23,944 nt of DNA from JALZCH01 sp036400075 (lineage in GTDB: Bacteria > Acidobacteriota > Blastocatellia > Pyrinomonadales > Pyrinomonadaceae): NCBI GenBank assembly GCA_036400075.1, contig DASWLV010000038.1, forward strand, positions 1 to 23,944, written 5' to 3'. Positions within the stretch are counted from its first letter, which is position 1; each line of letters starts with the position of its first letter. The notes beneath the pieces were generated by a model. That model saw only the letters and a list, made by a program, of their open reading frames with translations. It did no database searches and had not been told where the DNA came from. Position numbers and translations under genes: made by a program. Positions 1-7,189 of the stretch are shown here, piece after piece.

Positions 1-46
1 TACCTTGACACGGTAGGGGTCAGCAGTTCAACTCTGCTAGTGCCTA
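1..46 (+). tRNA. tRNA-Val(GAC), 3' part only
   Basis: The window opens inside a tRNA. The anticodon loop is at 5-11 with anticodon GAC at 7-9, and the 3' side of the anticodon stem is at 12-16. A five-base variable loop (17-21) is followed by a T arm with stem AGCAG/CTGCT around loop TTCAACT (22-38), then the acceptor 3' strand AGTGCCT (39-45) and discriminator A46. No CCA is encoded. The 5' half (acceptor strand, D arm) lies outside the window, so the call rests on the anticodon and the intact T and acceptor segments. Confidence 0.85.
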
Positions 47-61
47 TCATTTCACGTTTTT

Positions 62-188
62 GATAGGATGCTCCGTAAGTATTTTGCATTGACACGAACA
101 ACTACGACGCGCTTCTAACGGCGCGCCGGATTTCGAGTGTCCGCGCGGCGTTGGAAGCGCGTAAATTATAAGCAAAATCGCTCCTATC
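62..188. other. Nested palindrome, candidate structured RNA or MITE-like element
   Basis: Three complementary pairs are nested between tRNA-Val and thrS. The outermost is GATAGGA (62-68) with TCCTATC (182-188). Next is ATTTTGC (81-87) with GCAAAAT (172-178). The innermost is a GC-rich imperfect stem of about 23 bp, 107-130 with 140-162, starting ACGCGCTTC and ending GAAGCGCGT. The core is more GC-rich than its AT-rich surroundings. It could be a folded leader or small RNA, or a non-autonomous element with terminal inverted repeats. I do not recognise a known family and see no T-box consensus. Confidence 0.45.
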
Positions 189-206
189 GGATCAAATCTT
201 TGGTTA

Positions 207-323
207 GTGAATCGTGAATCGAAAATCGTGAATCGGTCGGAGCAATCTATTTTGCTTCGGTTTAATTATTAAAAATCGTGATTAGTAAACGAAACTATTC
301 ACGATTCACGATTTACAATTCAC
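207..323. repeat. Heptamer hairpin upstream of thrS
   Basis: The left arm (207-234) is four exact-period heptamers: GTGAATC, GTGAATC, GAAAATC, GTGAATC. The right arm (296-323) is TATTCAC, GATTCAC, GATTTAC, AATTCAC, the reverse complement with a few mismatches. A further run of the left type lies at 271-291. The spacer holds a small inner hairpin, AGCAA/TTGCT, at about 241-256. The right arm ends seven bases before the thrS ATG, and no Shine-Dalgarno sequence is visible between them. Confidence 0.85.
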
Positions 324-330
324 GAATGTT

Positions 331-2313
331 ATGAACGAAATAAACGTAAAAATCGGCGAAAATTCTCGCAGCATTGCCGCGCCCGTTTCGGTGGCGGAGG
401 TGCTGAAATCCGTTGACCGCGAAGCAGCTAAAAAAGCGCTCGCGGCGCGCATTAACGGGCGCGAAGTTGATTTGAATTATCAACTAAGTCCAAACGGCGA
501 ACAAGCCATCAGCGTCGAACCGATTCTGCCCGACACGCGCGACGGTTTGGAAGTTATTCGTCATTCGACCGCGCATCTTTTTGCGGCGGCACTTTTGGAT
601 TTATATCCCGGAACTAAATTGGGCGTTGGTCCCGCGCTGATGGACGACCCGCGTTACGGTTTTTATTACGATTTTATTGCGCCGCAACAATTAACCGAAG
701 CGGATTTGCCGTCTATCGAAAAACGGATGCGCCAGATTGCAGGAAAAAATCTTGCTTATCGCCGCGAGGACGTTGAGAAAGACGCTATTCTAAAAATCTT
801 TGCAGAGCGCGACGAGCCTTTGAAATGCGAGTTGATTTCCGAGAAAGTTTCTTCGGAAGAAAAAGCCAGCATTTATTATATTGACGGCTCGCCGTTTATT
901 GATTTCTGCCTCGGTCCGCACGTTCCGAACACAAATAAATTAAAGGCTTTTAAACTGCTCGCGATTTCCGGGGCGTATTGGAAAGGCGACGCCAATAATC
1001 AGCAAATGCAGCGGATTTACGGAACTGCCTTTGCGGCGCAGGAAGAATTAGACAACTGGCTAAAGCAACGCGAAGAAGCCGAAAGGCGTGATCATCGCCG
1101 TTTGGGGCGAGAACTCGATTTATTTTCGATTCAGGATGAATATGGGCAAGGCTTAATTCTCTGGCATCCCAAGGGCGGAATTATTCGGATGGAAATGGAA
1201 AATTTCCTTCGCGAAAAATTGCAGCAGCACGGATACAGTTTCGTTTTCACGCCGCATATCGCGAAACGCGATTTGTGGAAAATTTCGGGACACGAAGAAA
1301 ATTATGCAGACGGAATGTTTGCGCCGACGCATATTGAAGGCGATGACGGTGCCGAATTTCGCCTGAAACCGATGAATTGCCCGTTTCACATCGGAATTTT
1401 TAAGGCTTCGCCGAAATCTTACCGCGATTTGCCCCAGCGTTATTCCGAAATGGGAACGGTTTATCGCGCCGAATTGTCCGGCACTCTGCACGGTTTAATG
1501 CGAGTGCGCGGATTTACCGTTGACGATGCGCATTTGTTCGTCCGTCCCGATCAGGCGCAGCGTGAAATCGGCGATTGTCTCGATTTTGCCATTGACGTTT
1601 TCAACACCTACGGTTTTGACAAAGTTAAGTTTGAGTTATCGGTTCGCGGCGGCGCGGAAAACAAAGGCTATCTCGGAGCAGACGAAGATTGGGCAAATGC
1701 CGAAAAAGCTCTCGCGCAGGCTTTAAACGAACGAAATATTTCTTACGAAAGAATCGAAGGCGAAGCCGCGTTTTACGGTCCGAAAATTGACATCAAAATT
1801 ACGGACGCCATCGGGCGCGTTTGGCAGCTCGGCACGATTCAATACGATTTCAATTTGCCGGAGCGATTTCAACTTGAATACGTCGGCGAAGACGGTCAGA
1901 AACATCGCCCGGTGATGATTCACCGCGCATTGTTCGGTTCGGTCGAAAGATTTTTCGGAATTCTCGTCGAGCAATATGCCGGAGCGTTTCCGTTGTGGCT
2001 CGCGCCGGTGCAAATCACGGTGCTGCCGATTACCGATCGCATTAACGATTACGCCGAGGAAATTGCAAGCGAATTGAAACAAGCCGGTTTTCGCGTTGAA
2101 TTAAATTTAAAATCTGATAAAATCGGGGCGAAAATCCGTGACGCGCAATTACAGAAAATTCCTTTTATGCTCGTTTTGGGCGACAAGGAAAAAGAAGAAC
2201 GAATCGTCGCCGTCCGCGAAAAAGCGAAAGGCGATTTGGGCGCGATGACGCTCGCGGAATTCAAAGAAATGGCGCAGCGCTTGAAAGAGTCGCGCGCTTT
2301 GGCAAACACCTAA
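331..2313 (+). CDS. thrS: Threonyl-tRNA synthetase
   Basis: This class II aminoacyl-tRNA synthetase charges tRNA-Thr in the cytoplasm. At 660 aa it is full length for the family. The order is an N-terminal TGS domain (about 1-65), the editing domain with HSTAH at residues 78-82, and the catalytic core. The core zinc ligands can be placed at Cys350 (in MNCPFHI), His387 (in TLHGLMRVRGF) and His531 (in MIHRALFG). The HGT_anticodon domain starts near PLWLAPVQI and runs to the C terminus. The ATG at 331 has no Shine-Dalgarno sequence and sits seven bases after a heptamer hairpin. Downstream come infC, rpmI and rplT, the classic order. Identity is firm; only the mode of initiation is unusual. Confidence 0.97.
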   Translation: MNEINVKIGENSRSIAAPVSVAEVLKSVDREAAKKALAARINGREVDLNYQLSPNGEQAISVEPILPDTRDGLEVIRHSTAHLFAAALLDLYPGTKLGVGPALMDDPRYGFYYDFIAPQQLTEADLPSIEKRMRQIAGKNLAYRREDVEKDAILKIFAERDEPLKCELISEKVSSEEKASIYYIDGSPFIDFCLGPHVPNTNKLKAFKLLAISGAYWKGDANNQQMQRIYGTAFAAQEELDNWLKQREEAERRDHRRLGRELDLFSIQDEYGQGLILWHPKGGIIRMEMENFLREKLQQHGYSFVFTPHIAKRDLWKISGHEENYADGMFAPTHIEGDDGAEFRLKPMNCPFHIGIFKASPKSYRDLPQRYSEMGTVYRAELSGTLHGLMRVRGFTVDDAHLFVRPDQAQREIGDCLDFAIDVFNTYGFDKVKFELSVRGGAENKGYLGADEDWANAEKALAQALNERNISYERIEGEAAFYGPKIDIKITDAIGRVWQLGTIQYDFNLPERFQLEYVGEDGQKHRPVMIHRALFGSVERFFGILVEQYAGAFPLWLAPVQITVLPITDRINDYAEEIASELKQAGFRVELNLKSDKIGAKIRDAQLQKIPFMLVLGDKEKEERIVAVREKAKGDLGAMTLAEFKEMAQRLKESRALANT

Positions 2314-2386
2314 AAGTTCAAAGTTCAAAGTTCAAAGTTCAAAGTTGTTTTTCTAACCTTGAACCTTGAACCTTGAACCTGGAACT
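2314..2386. repeat. Heptamer hairpin between thrS and infC
   Basis: The left arm starts directly after the thrS stop codon with four AAGTTCA units (2314-2341) plus a partial fifth. After a short T-rich loop the right arm carries three TTGAACC units (2359-2379) and a variant, TGGAACT (2380-2386). The arms pair with about one mismatch per heptamer. The infC ribosome binding site begins ten bases after the right arm, so this stem could act in infC translation or in thrS/infC attenuation. Confidence 0.85.
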
Positions 2387-2395
2387 TTGCCGACG

Positions 2396-2412
2396 AAGGA
2401 GACAAACATATA
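2396..2412 (+). promoter_or_regulatory. infC ribosome binding site with ATA start codon
   Basis: A strong Shine-Dalgarno sequence, AAGGAGA (2396-2402), lies at normal spacing before ATA at 2410-2412. This ATA is in frame with infC. No ATG, GTG or TTG lies in frame between the upstream stop (2374-2376) and the conserved IF3 core. In E. coli, infC starts with AUU and IF3 represses its own translation by rejecting non-standard starts; AUA would serve the same purpose here. Confidence 0.75.
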
Positions 2413-3048
2413 GCTAACGGTTTTAGAGGCAGAGGCAATCGTAATTTTCAGCGAAAAGAGCCGCCGCAAAGAATTAACGAACGCATTCGCGTTCCGGCGG
2501 TGCGCGTCGTCACGGAAGAAGGCGAGCAGCTCGGCGTAATGGACACTCGCGACGCGATTCGCACGGCGCGTAATCAAGGACTTGATTTGGTCGAAATTTC
2601 GCCGAACGCGCAGCCGCCGGTTTGCAAAATTATTGATTACGGCAAATTTCAATACGAAGCCAAGAAACGCGCCAACGAAGCAAAGAAAAAGCAGGTTACC
2701 GTTTCGGTCAAAGAAATCAAGTTTCGCCCCGGAACCGATGACCACGATTACAATTATCGCGTCAAACACGCGCGAGAATGGCTCGAAGACGGCGACAAAG
2801 TGCGCGCCGCAATTGCGTTTCGCGGGCGCGAAATGGCTCACCGCGAGCTGGGCGCAAAGATTTTGGCGCGTTTGATTAAAGAACTGTCGGATATGGCTGA
2901 TGTTGAGGTTGCGCCGAAAATGGAAGGCTATCAAATGTTTACGATTTTGACGCCGAAAAAAGCCAAAGTGGTGAAGCCGCCTGAAAAGCCGAAAACGGAA
3001 AAACCGAGCGGCAGCGGCACAGATGAAGGCTCTAAACCGAGCGAGTAA
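2410..3048 (+). CDS. infC: Translation initiation factor IF-3
   Basis: IF3 binds the 30S subunit, checks the start codon and initiator tRNA, and prevents early 50S joining. From ATA 2410 the protein is 212 aa. A short Gly/Arg/Asn-rich lead (about 1-20) precedes the conserved RINERIRVP opening of the N domain. The family signature KIIDYGKFQYE lies near residues 73-83. The C domain follows (FRPGTDDHDYNYR to EGYQMFTILTPKK), and the tail is rich in Lys, Pro, Glu and Ser. A GTG at 2500 falls inside the conserved N domain and is an unlikely start. The gene lies between thrS and rpmI as in many bacteria. Autoregulation through the ATA start is inferred from the E. coli AUU case. Confidence 0.93.
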   Translation: MANGFRGRGNRNFQRKEPPQRINERIRVPAVRVVTEEGEQLGVMDTRDAIRTARNQGLDLVEISPNAQPPVCKIIDYGKFQYEAKKRANEAKKKQVTVSVKEIKFRPGTDDHDYNYRVKHAREWLEDGDKVRAAIAFRGREMAHRELGAKILARLIKELSDMADVEVAPKMEGYQMFTILTPKKAKVVKPPEKPKTEKPSGSGTDEGSKPSE

Positions 3049-3130
3049 TTTTTTGTCTGCAAACAATCGAAATATTGGTTTTGTTTCGCGGATAATTGTT
3101 TTTAAATCGAAAATTGAGGGAGTTATTTTT

Positions 3131-3334
3131 ATGCCGAAATTAAAAACACACAAGGGGGCGCAAAAGCGTTTTCGCCAAACTGCAACTGGCAAATTTAAAC
3201 GCGGACATTCGCACGCCCGACACATTTTAACAAGCAAATCATCGAAGCGGAAACGCAATCTCGATATTGACACATACGTTTCCGACTCCGACCACGATAG
3301 AGTCGCGCGGATGCTGCCGTACGGAAGAGACTAG
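3131..3334 (+). CDS. rpmI: 50S ribosomal protein L35
   Basis: This 67-aa, highly basic protein of the large ribosomal subunit begins MPKLKTHKGAQKRF, the typical L35 opening, and keeps the TGKFKRGHSHARHIL and SSKRKRNL segments. The ATG at 3131 follows a GAGGGAG Shine-Dalgarno sequence (3116-3122). An earlier in-frame ATG at 3023 would overlap infC and add residues absent from L35. The 82-base gap after infC is AT-rich and may hold leader RNA, since this operon is autoregulated by L20 in other bacteria, but I could not identify a specific L20 binding structure. Confidence 0.95.
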   Translation: MPKLKTHKGAQKRFRQTATGKFKRGHSHARHILTSKSSKRKRNLDIDTYVSDSDHDRVARMLPYGRD

Positions 3335-3336
3335 GA

Positions 3337-3405
3337 AATTATGAATGATGAATGGGAAATGATGAATTAAATTCATCGTTCATAATTCATACTTCATCGT
3401 TCAAA
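3337..3405. repeat. Heptamer hairpin between rpmI and rplT
   Basis: The left arm starts two bases after the rpmI stop codon: AATTATG, AATGATG, AATGGGA, AATGATG (3337-3364). The right arm has ATTCATC, GTTCATA, ATTCATA, CTTCATC, GTTCAAA (3371-3405). The arms are largely complementary with scattered mismatches. The rplT Shine-Dalgarno sequence follows at 3412, so the stem fills almost the whole intergenic gap. Confidence 0.85.
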
Positions 3406-3427
3406 CGACTGAAAGGAGTTTAAGAAA

Positions 3428-3799
3428 ATGCCAAGAGCAAAACGCGGAAATAAGCGTCTTGAGAAACGCAAAAAGATATTAAAATTAGCTAAAGGTTATT
3501 TTTTAACAAAATCGAAACTTTATCGTCAGGCGCGCGAATCTGTTCAGCGCGCGCTGAAATTCGCTTATGTCGGACGCAAACGCAAAAAGAGAGATTTTCG
3601 CAAACTGTGGATTATCCGCATCGGCGCGGCTGCGCGTCTGAACGGAATGAACTATTCGCAGTTTATGCACGGCTTGAAAGTCGCCGGAATCGAATTGGAC
3701 AGAAAAGTTCTGGCGGATTTGGCGGCGAAACAGCCCGAAGCGTTTACGGCTTTGGCGGGACAGGTCAAAGACGCTTTGAGCAATAAACAGGCGGCTTAG
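3428..3799 (+). CDS. rplT: 50S ribosomal protein L20
   Basis: L20 binds 23S rRNA, is needed early in 50S assembly, and in E. coli and Bacillus represses its own operon by binding the mRNA. The 123-aa protein begins MPRAKRGNKRLEKRKK and has the very basic N-terminal arm followed by the globular part (KLWIIRIGAAARLNGMNYSQFMHGL). Length is normal or slightly long. A good Shine-Dalgarno sequence, AAAGGAG (3412-3418), lies nine bases before the ATG. The heptamer hairpin before it separates it from rpmI, but the two genes are probably co-transcribed. Confidence 0.97.
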   Translation: MPRAKRGNKRLEKRKKILKLAKGYFLTKSKLYRQARESVQRALKFAYVGRKRKKRDFRKLWIIRIGAAARLNGMNYSQFMHGLKVAGIELDRKVLADLAAKQPEAFTALAGQVKDALSNKQAA

Positions 3800-3833
3800 A
3801 TAATCTTTCAAACCGCTGAAGGAGATGGCGAAA

Positions 3834-4103
3834 ATGCTGTTTATGGTGATTGAGCGTTTCAAAAACCAGGACGCTCAGGCGGTTTACAAAAGATTTCAGG
3901 AACAAGGGCGAATGATGCCCGACGGATTGAAATACATTGATAGCTGGGTCGAAGCAAGCTTCAACCGTTGTTTTCAACTGATGGAATGCGACGACCCTGT
4001 TTTATTTCAGCAATGGATTGCCAAATGGCAGGATTTGATGGAATTTGAAATTGTTCCAGTTGTGCCTTCGGCGGAAGCAAAAAAATCAATAACTTCAATT
4101 TGA
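3834..4103 (+). CDS. DUF3303 family protein
   Basis: This 89-aa protein starts MLFMVIERFKNQDAQAVYKR and contains PDGLKYIDSWVEASFNRCFQLMECDD and FEIVPVVPSAEA, which match the small DUF3303 family as I know it (dimeric alpha/beta-barrel-like, function unknown). I chose ATG 3834 because AAGGAG (3819-3824) lies nine bases before it, while the in-frame ATG at 3825 abuts that site. It follows rplT by 34 bases and precedes a strong terminator, so it is probably the last gene of the thrS-rplT transcript. No signal peptide or membrane segment is visible. The link to translation is positional only. Confidence 0.85.
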   Translation: MLFMVIERFKNQDAQAVYKRFQEQGRMMPDGLKYIDSWVEASFNRCFQLMECDDPVLFQQWIAKWQDLMEFEIVPVVPSAEAKKSITSI

Positions 4104-4123
4104 TTTTTTACGCCAAAGATTTA

Positions 4124-4160
4124 AAAAGCGCGAAGTTTTCGATGAAAACTTCGCGCTTTT
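4124..4160. terminator. Bidirectional intrinsic terminator
   Basis: A perfect 16-bp stem, AAAAGCGCGAAGTTTT (4124-4139) with AAAACTTCGCGCTTTT (4145-4160), closes a five-base loop CGATG. It is followed by T-rich sequence on the plus strand and preceded by A-rich sequence that serves the minus strand. It lies between the convergent DUF3303 and kbl genes and can end both transcripts. Confidence 0.9.
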
Positions 4161-4163
4161 ATT

Positions 4164-5345
4164 TTATATCCCAAGCTCTGCTTTAGCTTCGGCGAATTTT
4201 TCGACCGCAAATTGCAAATCTTCGCGCGAATGCGCCGCCGAAACCTGCGTGCGGATGCGCGCTTTTCCTTTCGGAACGACCGGATAGGAAAAGCCGATCA
4301 CGTAAATGCCTTTTTGCAGCAGCAAATCAGCCATTTTCCCAGCCAGAACCGCGTCGCCGAGCATTACCGGAACAATCGGATGCTCGCCCGGTACGATTTC
4401 CAGCCCGATTGACGACAGACTTTCGCGAAAATATTCGGTGTTCGATTGCAGTTTGTCGCGCAGCTCGGTTGATTCGCTCAATAAATCAATCGCTTTGATC
4501 GAAGCGGCGACAATCGGCGGCGCGACCGAGTTTGAAAACAAATACGGGCGCGAACGCTGGCGCAGCAGGTCTATGATTTCCTTGCGCCCGCTCGTATAAC
4601 CGCCGCTTGCGCCGCCGAGAGCCTTTCCGAGAGTTCCGGTGATGATGTCAACTCGTTCCATCACATTGTGATGTTCGTGCGTCCCGCGCCCGTGAGCGCC
4701 CATAAAACCGACGGCGTGCGAATCGTCAATCATCACCATCGCTTCATATCTTTCCGCCAAATCGCAGATTTCCGGCAGTTTCGCAATAAATCCGTCCATC
4801 GAAAACACGCCGTCGGTTGCAATCATCCGAAAACGCGCTCCGGCTGATTCTTTCAATTTGTCTTCGAGGTCGTTCATATCGCCGTTGCGATAACGAAAAC
4901 GCTGCGCTTTGCTCAAACGAATACCGTCAATCACGCTGGCGTGATTCAATTCGTCCGAAATCACGGCGTCTTCCGCGCTCAAAACGGTTTCAAACAGCCC
5001 GCCGTTAGCGTCGAAACAGGAAGTGTAAAGAATCGTGTCTTCCGTTCCCAAAAACTCGCTGATTTTGTGTTCAAGCTCTTTGTGAATCGCCTGCGTGCCG
5101 CAGATAAATCGGACGGACGACAATCCGTAGCCCCAATCTTCCAAACCTTTATGCGCTGCTTCGACAATCGCCGGATGATCCGACAACCCCAGATAATTGT
5201 TCGCGCACATATTCAAAACCGTGTGCTGCGAAACGTTGATGCGGGCGTCCTGCGGACTTTCGATAACGCGCTCGGATTTATACAATCCGGCTTCGCGGAT
5301 TTCGTTTAACTGATTTTCTAATTGATTTTGAATTTTGCCGTACAT
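4164..5345 (-). CDS. kbl: Glycine C-acetyltransferase (2-amino-3-ketobutyrate CoA ligase)
   Basis: This PLP-dependent alpha-oxoamine synthase family enzyme cleaves 2-amino-3-ketobutyrate with CoA to glycine and acetyl-CoA, the second step of threonine breakdown. The 393-aa protein is full length. The PLP lysine is Lys241 in TGTLGKALGG. The Asp in DDSHAVG (residues 207-213) would hold the pyridine nitrogen, and ELNHAS (residues 132-137) carries the stacking His. The start MYGKIQNQL matches the family N terminus, though no Shine-Dalgarno sequence is seen. The partner tdh lies upstream on the same strand, but a hypothetical gene sits between them. Other members of the family (BioF, SPT) are less likely given tdh nearby. 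Confidence 0.93.
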   Translation of the reverse strand: MYGKIQNQLENQLNEIREAGLYKSERVIESPQDARINVSQHTVLNMCANNYLGLSDHPAIVEAAHKGLEDWGYGLSSVRFICGTQAIHKELEHKISEFLGTEDTILYTSCFDANGGLFETVLSAEDAVISDELNHASVIDGIRLSKAQRFRYRNGDMNDLEDKLKESAGARFRMIATDGVFSMDGFIAKLPEICDLAERYEAMVMIDDSHAVGFMGAHGRGTHEHHNVMERVDIITGTLGKALGGASGGYTSGRKEIIDLLRQRSRPYLFSNSVAPPIVAASIKAIDLLSESTELRDKLQSNTEYFRESLSSIGLEIVPGEHPIVPVMLGDAVLAGKMADLLLQKGIYVIGFSYPVVPKGKARIRTQVSAAHSREDLQFAVEKFAEAKAELGI

Positions 5346-5354
5346 AAAATTTTG

Positions 5355-5972
5355 TCATTGTGGTTTTTTCCAGATTTCACTTGCTACTAAATTTCCTAAA
5401 GCACTAATTCCTACATCCATTGCAACTTCACCAAAAGTCGGCAAACTAATAAATTTAACTGAATGCTGTGAACTTAGCTTTATCTCACTAGGCTCTTGTT
5501 TATCTTTTGGAATCACAATAAATAAGTTGAATGAATAAATATCCTTGCGGTTAAAGGGCTTTAGCGTAAAATCTAGTTCGGATGAAGGATTATTTAGTTC
5601 CAAATTAATTAGTTGTTCAACTTTATGATGACGATCATCAGATTTGGACTCACAATAAATTGCTACATCTCCATCTAATAAAGTTATACCAAACTTAAAT
5701 TCTTGAATATCAGCATTTCCTTTATTAAGTATTATAAACCGACAAATAAACAAATTATCAAAATCATAATTGGTTAGTCCGTCATATACCTTCAATTTTG
5801 CTTGTAACCCAGAAAGACCGCTGGTTTCTCGGAATACTTGAATAATTTCCTTTCGATAACCGACAGGTTGGATTTTGTTTCGGTGATTTGTAATAAGAGC
5901 AGTAATAATTGCTCCCATTGCTCCACCACCGAGCAAAGCTACAGCTATTTGTATCCATTGTAAGTCAGTCAT
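5355..5972 (-). CDS. Hypothetical protein with N-terminal membrane anchor
   Basis: I do not recognise the family. From the ATG at 5972 the protein is 205 aa; an in-frame GTG at 5987 would add five residues. One hydrophobic segment near residues 6-28 (IAVALLGGGAMGAIITALI) is followed by a soluble region rich in Asn, Asp, Lys and Ile that looks like beta-strands, in the style of N-anchored single-pass proteins. The gene is clearly more AT-rich, with different codon choice, than tdh and kbl on either side, which suggests later acquisition. It ends nine bases before kbl and starts 57 bases after tdh, so it may be carried on the tdh-kbl transcript. No function is proposed. Confidence 0.75.
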   Translation of the reverse strand: MTDLQWIQIAVALLGGGAMGAIITALITNHRNKIQPVGYRKEIIQVFRETSGLSGLQAKLKVYDGLTNYDFDNLFICRFIILNKGNADIQEFKFGITLLDGDVAIYCESKSDDRHHKVEQLINLELNNPSSELDFTLKPFNRKDIYSFNLFIVIPKDKQEPSEIKLSSQHSVKFISLPTFGEVAMDVGISALGNLVASEIWKKPQ

Positions 5973-6029
5973 GTTTTTCAAAATCACTCATGTTCCAAAT
6001 GTCAAAACCTTTACTGTTCTATCATTTAA

Positions 6030-7061
6030 TTAAATTTCGCTCCAATCCAAAATCACCTTACCTGAATTGCCTTCGCGCATGACTTCAAAGCCTTTTTCAA
6101 AATCTTTGTAGGAATAGCGATGCGTGATAACGGGTTCGATATTCAAACCGGATTCGAGCAAAACGCTCATTTGATACCACGTTTCATACATTTCGCGCCC
6201 GTAAATGCCTTTAATGGTCAGCATATTGAAGACGACGTTTTTCCAGTTGATGCCGAATTCTTCGGTCGGAATGCCTAAAAAGGCGATGTTTCCGCCATGC
6301 GCCATATTGGCGATCATATCGCGGAACGCCGAAGCATTGCCCGACATTTCCATCCCGACATCGAAACCTTCTTTCATTCCGAGCTGCTTTTGCACATCCG
6401 CAAGCGAAGTTTCCCGAACATCAACTGCCATTGTGACATCCATTTTTCGCGCCAATTCCAGACGTTTCGGATTAACGTCCGTGATGACAACGTGACGCGC
6501 GCCAGCGTGTTTGGCGACCGCCGCCGCCATAATTCCGATTGGTCCCGCGCCGGTAATCAAAACATCTTCGCTGAAAACTTCAAACGCCAGAGCCGTGTGA
6601 ACCGCGTTCCCGAACGGGTCGAAAATCGCCGCAACTTCCAGATTCACATCATCGTTGTGTTTCCAGATATTCGTCATCGGCACGGCGATATATTCGGCAA
6701 AACCGCCATCCGTCTGCACGCCGACGCCGAGCGTGTTCGCGCATTTGTAACGCCGTCCGGCGAGACAATTGCGGCAGCGACCGCACACGAGATGTCCTTC
6801 GACGCTGACAACATCACCGGCGTGAAAATCGTTGACGTTTGAACCGACTTCGACGATTTCGCCGACAATTTCGTGTCCTAAAATAGTCGGAACCTTGATC
6901 GTGCTTTGCGCCCAGGCGTCCCAGTTGTAAATGTGAACATCCGTTCCGCAAATGCCGGTTTTCTTGATTTTTATTAGTACGTCGTTAATACCGATTTCCG
7001 GTTCGGGAACGTCTTCGAGCCACAATCCCGGCTCGGCTTTGCTTTTAACGATTGCTTTCAT
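6030..7061 (-). CDS. tdh: L-threonine 3-dehydrogenase
   Basis: This zinc- and NAD-dependent medium-chain dehydrogenase oxidises L-threonine to 2-amino-3-ketobutyrate, which Kbl then cleaves. The 343-aa length is typical. Catalytic zinc ligand Cys38 is in GICGTDVHIYNWD, His63-Glu64 follow in LGHEIVG, and the structural zinc cysteines are at 93, 96, 99 and 107. The nucleotide-binding segment GAGPIGIMAAAVAK lies near residue 170. A GGAG Shine-Dalgarno-like motif stands about ten bases before the ATG. The gene is divergent from the Uma2-family gene. The product match to bacterial Tdh is close along its length. Confidence 0.95.
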   Translation of the reverse strand: MKAIVKSKAEPGLWLEDVPEPEIGINDVLIKIKKTGICGTDVHIYNWDAWAQSTIKVPTILGHEIVGEIVEVGSNVNDFHAGDVVSVEGHLVCGRCRNCLAGRRYKCANTLGVGVQTDGGFAEYIAVPMTNIWKHNDDVNLEVAAIFDPFGNAVHTALAFEVFSEDVLITGAGPIGIMAAAVAKHAGARHVVITDVNPKRLELARKMDVTMAVDVRETSLADVQKQLGMKEGFDVGMEMSGNASAFRDMIANMAHGGNIAFLGIPTEEFGINWKNVVFNMLTIKGIYGREMYETWYQMSVLLESGLNIEPVITHRYSYKDFEKGFEVMREGNSGKVILDWSEI

Positions 7062-7174
7062 TCGTTCAAATCTCCAAATAAATGTCTATGATAGCAGACG
7101 CCAAACCCTCTGTAATTGATTGCCGTCACAAAACGCCTGACAACTTTCGGCTTTTATTAACCGATGTTTTCCTA

Positions 7175-7183
7175 TGCTAGAAT
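7175..7183 (+). promoter_or_regulatory. Possible extended -10 promoter for a leaderless Uma2-pheS transcript
   Basis: TGCTAGAAT (7175-7183) is an extended -10 element (TG, one base, TAGAAT). Its end is six bases before the ATG at 7190, so transcription would start at or next to the start codon. No convincing -35 is seen at 17 bases, as expected for an extended -10, and no Shine-Dalgarno sequence precedes the ATG. Confidence 0.45.
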
Positions 7184-7189
7184 CAAATT

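Noticed and set aside
207..323. Heptamer arrays as a CRISPR-like array
   Set aside because: Units are seven bases with no spacers between them, arms are inverted copies, and no cas genes are present.
62..323. T-box riboswitch upstream of thrS
   Set aside because: The conserved T-box sequence and the specifier-loop layout are not found, and the stems are simple palindromes or heptamer repeats.
3023..3130. N-terminally extended L35 from ATG 3023
   Set aside because: The extension overlaps infC, does not resemble L35, and the Shine-Dalgarno sequence is at 3116-3122 before ATG 3131.
3049..3130. L20 autoregulatory leader RNA before rpmI
   Set aside because: The gap is AT-rich and I could not identify a pseudoknot or L20-binding helix; possible but unsupported.
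2353..3273. Long open frame of 306 codons on the minus strand opposite infC
   Set aside because: The product is Phe/Arg-rich without recognisable domains, and it is fully antisense to the certain genes infC and rpmI and their spacers; it is a codon-bias shadow.
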